Shown: positions 60,301-64,000 of the stretch, piece by piece
Layout: every line of letters starts with the position of its first letter
How positions within the stretch are numbered: position 1 is the first letter of the stretch
The notes under the pieces: generated by a model
What the model was told of the DNA's origin: nothing
The model's database searches: none
Seen by the model: the letters and a program-made list of their open reading frames with translations, nothing else
Assembly (NCBI GenBank): GCA_963978905.1
Contig: OZ022256.1
Span: 51,632,001-51,696,000 of the forward strand
DNA: 64,000 bases
Source of the DNA: Trichostrongylus colubriformis
Lineage: Eukaryota > Nematoda > Chromadorea > Rhabditida > Trichostrongylidae
Direction of reading: 5' to 3'
Made by a program: the position numbers and the translations under genes

Positions 60301-63300
60301 TGGCATTCGTCTGGAGCTGCTGCGTCGTCCTGTAGTTCCGGATTAGTGACCAGTGTGACCACTCGTTAGCAGCAAGAAATGAGCGAATGATTAAATACAT
60401 CTTTTGAACCGTTTTCTGAGTTTTTTTTTTTGAAATTTTCCTTTTCCTCTGTGCCGCTCGTTAGCAATTCCACTTCCATTTTTGCAACTAGTCATTAATG
60501 GCCGAAGCCGACAGCCATTGTCGGGGCCTTCAAGTAAATGGATAGTCGAATCCATGAAATAATCAGTGTCGTGCCATTATTCACAGAGAAATCCATTAAA
60601 GTTCACGTCCAGCAACGCATTTATTTCGACATCTCGTGATGGCTTGTATGCTTTTTGTTTGTATCGATTTCTCCCATCCACTTCCTCTTCGGTTTCTGTC
60701 ATTTTCAATTACTTTTTTATGACGTCCAAGGCAAGCATCAGATATCCCAGTGGAAGTAACTCTGTCAGCGCAGCCTAGTTTCTTCTGTAGCTTTACCAGT
60801 GTACCAGTGTTTACTTACGATTTGTACCGTAGAAACTAATCGCGTAACTCACATTTTTATGGTCCGTCAAGATGGATAAAAAATAAATTCAAATTTATGT
60901 TTGAAACTGATGGTTGAACTGAATAGAAACCGACCATCCAAGCTTGCCTTCCCCCCCCCCCCCCCCACTCCCCACTCCCCAAAAAAAATAGGTGTCATGC
61001 TTGTTAAAAGCACTTATTTCCAAATCAATTGTATCCGTCAAATAATTTTATAGTCATACCAGCCATATATTCAAACACCATGACGATTTTGGGGAGAAGC
61101 CAAATACATGGCGTACCCTGATAAAAAGTTTCCACAGTAGACTGGCGACCTCATCGACTAACGTCATTTTCTAAGTTTCCAAAAGAAAAGCTATGGAATT
61201 TCGAGACAAGTATTTTGTTCCTGGAAAATCCAGCATACGTTTTGTTATCTATCATGTTTACGTGGCATCATAAATAGTATGAAATTAGGCTCGAAAATGC
61301 ATGGTGTTTTTAAAATCACTATTGAAAACGACAGAGGGAACATTCAAAGGCTTGCAGGTACTTAGCTGAAATTCGGATGCATGGCGCACTCTAGTACAAG
61401 GATTATTCAGTGCCAAATATGGTTCAGTTGACTGTTGATGCGGGAATAATCAGTCATCTATTGTAAAACATACCTCATAATTCTAAGAAGGTGAAAAATC
61501 TGATTGCATGACGGTGATCACGTGTTTTAGATTGGGCCACGAACTGGATATACTTTTCAAATAATGTACATATTCATTGTTGGGTGTTTTTTTGTCATTT
61601 AAAAGCTTATATCTCTTATGAAAGGAGCTGGTTTTTGTGATTGTCACTTTTCAGAGACCACGTTGACCCACTTTGGGTAGCTCGTGGGTTAGCTAAAAGT
61701 CGGCACTGTGTAAGCTCAATCTCTTCACTTCAACAAACAAATGAAACCAAAAAAACGGCGATGAGAATTTTGTTGTCTTCGTTGTGTTTGCATTGGATAG
61801 AAAGGATTCATTTTGCCACTAGACAAAGCCCATTGTTAGCTTTCAACCATTGTGATGGCTTCTTCCATGTTTTCATAAACATAAACAGCTGAAATTTTAA
61901 ATTTACCTCCACCTGTAACATATTTCCTCCAGGGATCGTCATTCATGAGAATAGTCATGTTATGTAGATTTTCCACGGTAGATAGCGAAATAAAACAAAA
62001 TTAGAAATAGAATAAAGGAAATGATTAAAAATAAAAAATTATTGAAATAAAACGAACTATTTAACATTTGCTCACCTTCTCCGTCTGTTCACAATTTATG
62101 TGTCTCTTCTAATCAGATGCTTTAGGTAGTAGCTCCATCAATACAATGACTAATTTTGCCATGAACTATTATCGCTGTCAGCCTTATTCTTTGAGCTGAA
62201 AATTAAAGGGTTTTCAAAATTTCAGAAATCAATACTTGTTTCGAGTGCAATGTAATTTCCTAAAATATCTTGATGATTCATGGAGCGGGGATCAGATCCC
62301 GCACCAATGCCCATCCAGGCCAATCAAGCCTTCCTCTCCTCCGGCTAGATGGGTTGGTACGAGACTTGTCTGGGTGGACAAAAGCGCTGGATCGAACGTC
62401 GACAGGCCCCCGCATTTCATGGTACAGGCCAAATCGCATTCACCTGCCACTACTACATATTCTGAAAGGAACTAGAATGCGTGGCGCATCCCAAAGGAGG
62501 GATCAATAAAAGCAAAAAACTTTCCCCTTCATCATTTATCCTCGACTTATATTCACCTGATAAGGGCCGCGTGAGAATTTACTGAGTTACAGCTCCCCAA
62601 ATTCTCGGCCCGGTGAGCGAAGCCTTCGAGTAAAAGCCCCGTCCCTTCTTCCGCCGCGGTTGGGAATGGAGGGTGGGACTGTCTACGTAACTTTCTATTG
62701 CTTCAATGCGTCTCCGACCGCGGCGGACGACGGGGTGGGCATTTGCTCGGAAGACCCGCCTACCCCACCCGGCCAAGACTTTGTGGTGCTGTATATTAGC
62801 CGTAATCACATTTTTTCGCGTGGAACTTTGCCTGCGGCCCACATTAGGCAAATACGGTATAAGTAATAAATATGGGTAACAGAAAAACTCATTTTTTCGT
62901 GGACGATTCCTTTAACGGCTCTACTATAGGGAGCACGTTAATCCATTGTTGACTAATGAAGTCACTTCACCGCGCAATAAGATACGCAGCCACTTCCTAA
63001 TCAAAAACCTCAGGAGAACAACAGTGGAAGTTTCTACCAAAGATATTGATTGAGCATCAACAAAGTTGACCGACCCTATGCGGACTCAATCAGTTCAGCC
63101 TCTCACAGGTTCATCATCTTCATCCTGTTGGCTGGTTAAAGGAACCGGAAGGGGGTCCGAAACAAGAGGAAGACGCAAAGAAATGAGCATTTTGTAACGA
63201 GCACTCAAGGTTAGAAGCGATAATAGGCGAGAAAACCCGTACTCAAAAGCGCGACGCTGCGGTGTGTATTCGCATCCCATTCGCATCAGCGCATCCATTC

Positions 63301-64000
63301 CGAGTTGTACGCTGTAGGAGACGGGCCGTGGGCCAACGTTCCCAACTACATTAGCATTCATGTAAGTACATCTAGAAATAATATAAGAAAGAACAAACTA
63401 TCTTCTTTTGGCACCATGCCAAGGCGTCAAATTGGCGAGTCTGTGCAATGGCGGCCACTTAAACTCGTCCACACTACGTCTGTTCCACCGCAAGCCAAAA
63501 TTACCCCCCTTCTGGTGTCTTTAATTCTGAATAAGGATATGCAATGAAAAGCCGGTTTTTCACGAAATGTTTTCTTTTTAAACTGAAGTTTCGAGTATTC
63601 ACTAATCATTATATTACCCTGGTATTTTTTCCGTTACTCAGCAACTCACTGTATCTACAAGCACTTTACTTGAAGGAGCTCTTGTTGCTAATAATTCTAA
63701 AAGTTGAGGCTTCTTAACACTTGGACTTAGTCTAGCATTTCAGCGATTTGTTCAAAATTGTATCTTGAACAATAGCTTATGATTCTTTAGTTTATTATTT
63801 GCCTTAGTTAGATGTTCATACGCCCAACTGAAAAGCTTTCCTTTCCACATCCTATACTCAAATAGGGTCTCTGAAATGACAGACAGGGTGATCGATATCG
63901 ATCTTTTCAATTTCAGTTGCGACCAAATCGAATAAAAATGTCAATGTCTGGTGCGGCTACGCCTATTTCAACGACACCACCACGAATACAAATCAATGGC
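57303..64000 (+). CDS. 5' part of a gene for a putatively N-myristoylated protein (2 exons, truncated by window)
   Basis: Exon 1 is 57303-57410 (36 codons) and exon 2 is 63917-64000 (28 codons to the window edge); both junctions are phase 0. The intron starts GTCAGT and ends TTTCAG and is 6.5 kb long. The product begins MGNSHTHTPRGDASAKKRLG, then RQRRLSEPEGEFDDNQ, then exon 2 with LRPNRIKMSMSGAATPIS and TTPPRIQING. M-G-N-S with a nearby basic cluster fits an N-myristoylation plus polybasic membrane signal (inference). RRLSEPE contains a candidate basophilic kinase site, RRLS. Exon 2 has internal ATG codons (MSMSG) that could serve an alternative isoform. The family is not recognised. Exon 1 is supported by the acceptor just upstream of the ATG and exon 2 by phase and codon use. 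Confidence 0.75.
58130..58310 (+). repeat. Two tandem copies of an 88-bp unit with hairpin and B-box-like motif
   Basis: TTCTCTGAATT(T/C)AATTCA begins at 58145 and 58233. In the first unit CTCTGAATTTAATTCAGAG is a palindromic hairpin. Each unit ends with a B-box-like sequence (GAGTTGGAGTCCC, GGGTTCGAGTACC). It may be derived from a tRNA-like unit. Confidence 0.75.
59385..59470. mobile_element. Partial relative of MITE family E
   Basis: Shares ACTTATTGCGTCGCGCGCCG and GTGCG blocks with 36525-36565. The ends are missing. Confidence 0.35.
60951..60980 (+). repeat. C homopolymer (16) and C-rich tract
   Basis: Sixteen consecutive C, then two ACTCCCC-like units and an A run. Low complexity only. 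Confidence 0.95.
62265..62515 (+). mobile_element. tRNA-derived SINE-like element, copy S2
   Basis: GGGGATCAGATCCC (B-box-like) near the start. The body has GATGGGTTGGTACGAGACTT, GTCTGGGTGGACAAAAGCGC, CACCTGCCACTAC and GAATGCGTGGCGCATCCC, with AAAAGCAAAAAA at the 3' end. It aligns with S1 (27597-27850) and the diverged S3. Confidence 0.55.
62556..62913. mobile_element. MITE family A, copy 4 (left arm truncated)
   Basis: The middle has ACCGCGGCGGACGACGGGG. The right arm has TTTTTTCGCGTGGAACTTTG, AATATGGGTAACAGAAAAAC and CGTGGACGATTCCTTT. The left arm keeps GGGCCGCGTG and AGCTCCCCAAATTCTCGG but lacks the outer 80 or so bases. Confidence 0.72.
63400..63522 (-). repeat. Dispersed repeat F, copy 2
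   Basis: Reverse complement of 40525-40647 with few differences: ATCTTCTTTTGGCACCATGC, then AAGGCGTCAAATTGGCGAGT, GTCCACACTACGTCTGTTC and TCTGGTGTCTTT. No terminal repeat was recognised. Confidence 0.8.

Larger units (their letters stand above)
57411..63916 (+). other. 6.5-kb first intron of gene 2
   Basis: It contains an 88-bp tandem duplication, a MITE E relative, a C run, a SINE copy, a MITE A copy and dispersed repeat F. No nested gene is convincingly supported. A minus-strand GC-richer stretch at 60260-60400 was considered and not accepted. Confidence 0.6.

Noticed and set aside
60260..60400. Minus-strand GC-richer stretch with an ATG, a Gln/Thr/Asn/Ala-rich frame and a GGTAAATATT donor-like end
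   Set aside because: Could be a first exon of an antisense gene, but no partner exon was found within the window.

Overview
The window looks like nuclear DNA of a clade V, strongylid-type parasitic nematode. The evidence is short introns mixed with long ones, the nematode acceptor TTTTCAG, a probable trans-splice acceptor 4 bases before an ATG, GTTTG-type donors, irritans-type mariner elements, and very large intergenic gaps full of small inverted-repeat transposons. The species cannot be told from the sequence.

Layout. (1) 60-6324, plus strand: 15 phase-consistent exons form the 3' part of a long low-complexity, probably nuclear protein gene that starts upstream of the window. Its introns hold a foldback MITE (4117-4582) and, on the opposite strand, a frameshifted coding-like relic (1763-2150). 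(2) 6325-57298: about 51 kb without a convincing host gene. It holds five mariner-lineage elements carrying transposase sequence (8217-9480; 18579-19292, an inverted duplication; 19483-20958; 48328-49173; 55634-56518), all broken. It also holds a mariner-like foldback element (37592-38627), two PIF/Harbinger-like elements with TTA target duplications (one of them in gene 1), about eight further MITE or inverted-repeat families in one to four copies, a tRNA-derived SINE-like family, and a 3-kb satellite/Helitron-like block (22900-26030) ending in four GC-rich perfect hairpins. (3) 57299-64000, plus strand: the first coding exon and, after a 6.5-kb intron, the second (window-truncated) exon of a gene whose product begins MGNSH, a candidate N-myristoylation signal.

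The two genes show no functional link. The most interesting signals are nested or structured: a 181-bp insert with a 13-bp target duplication inside a mariner, carrying a Penelope/hammerhead-like core; a mariner folded into an inverted duplication; an 824-bp element with 46-bp perfect terminal repeats; the four-hairpin cluster; and the antisense coding relic in gene 1. No CRISPR, rRNA gene or prokaryote-like operon is present. All family assignments are by eye, without database search.
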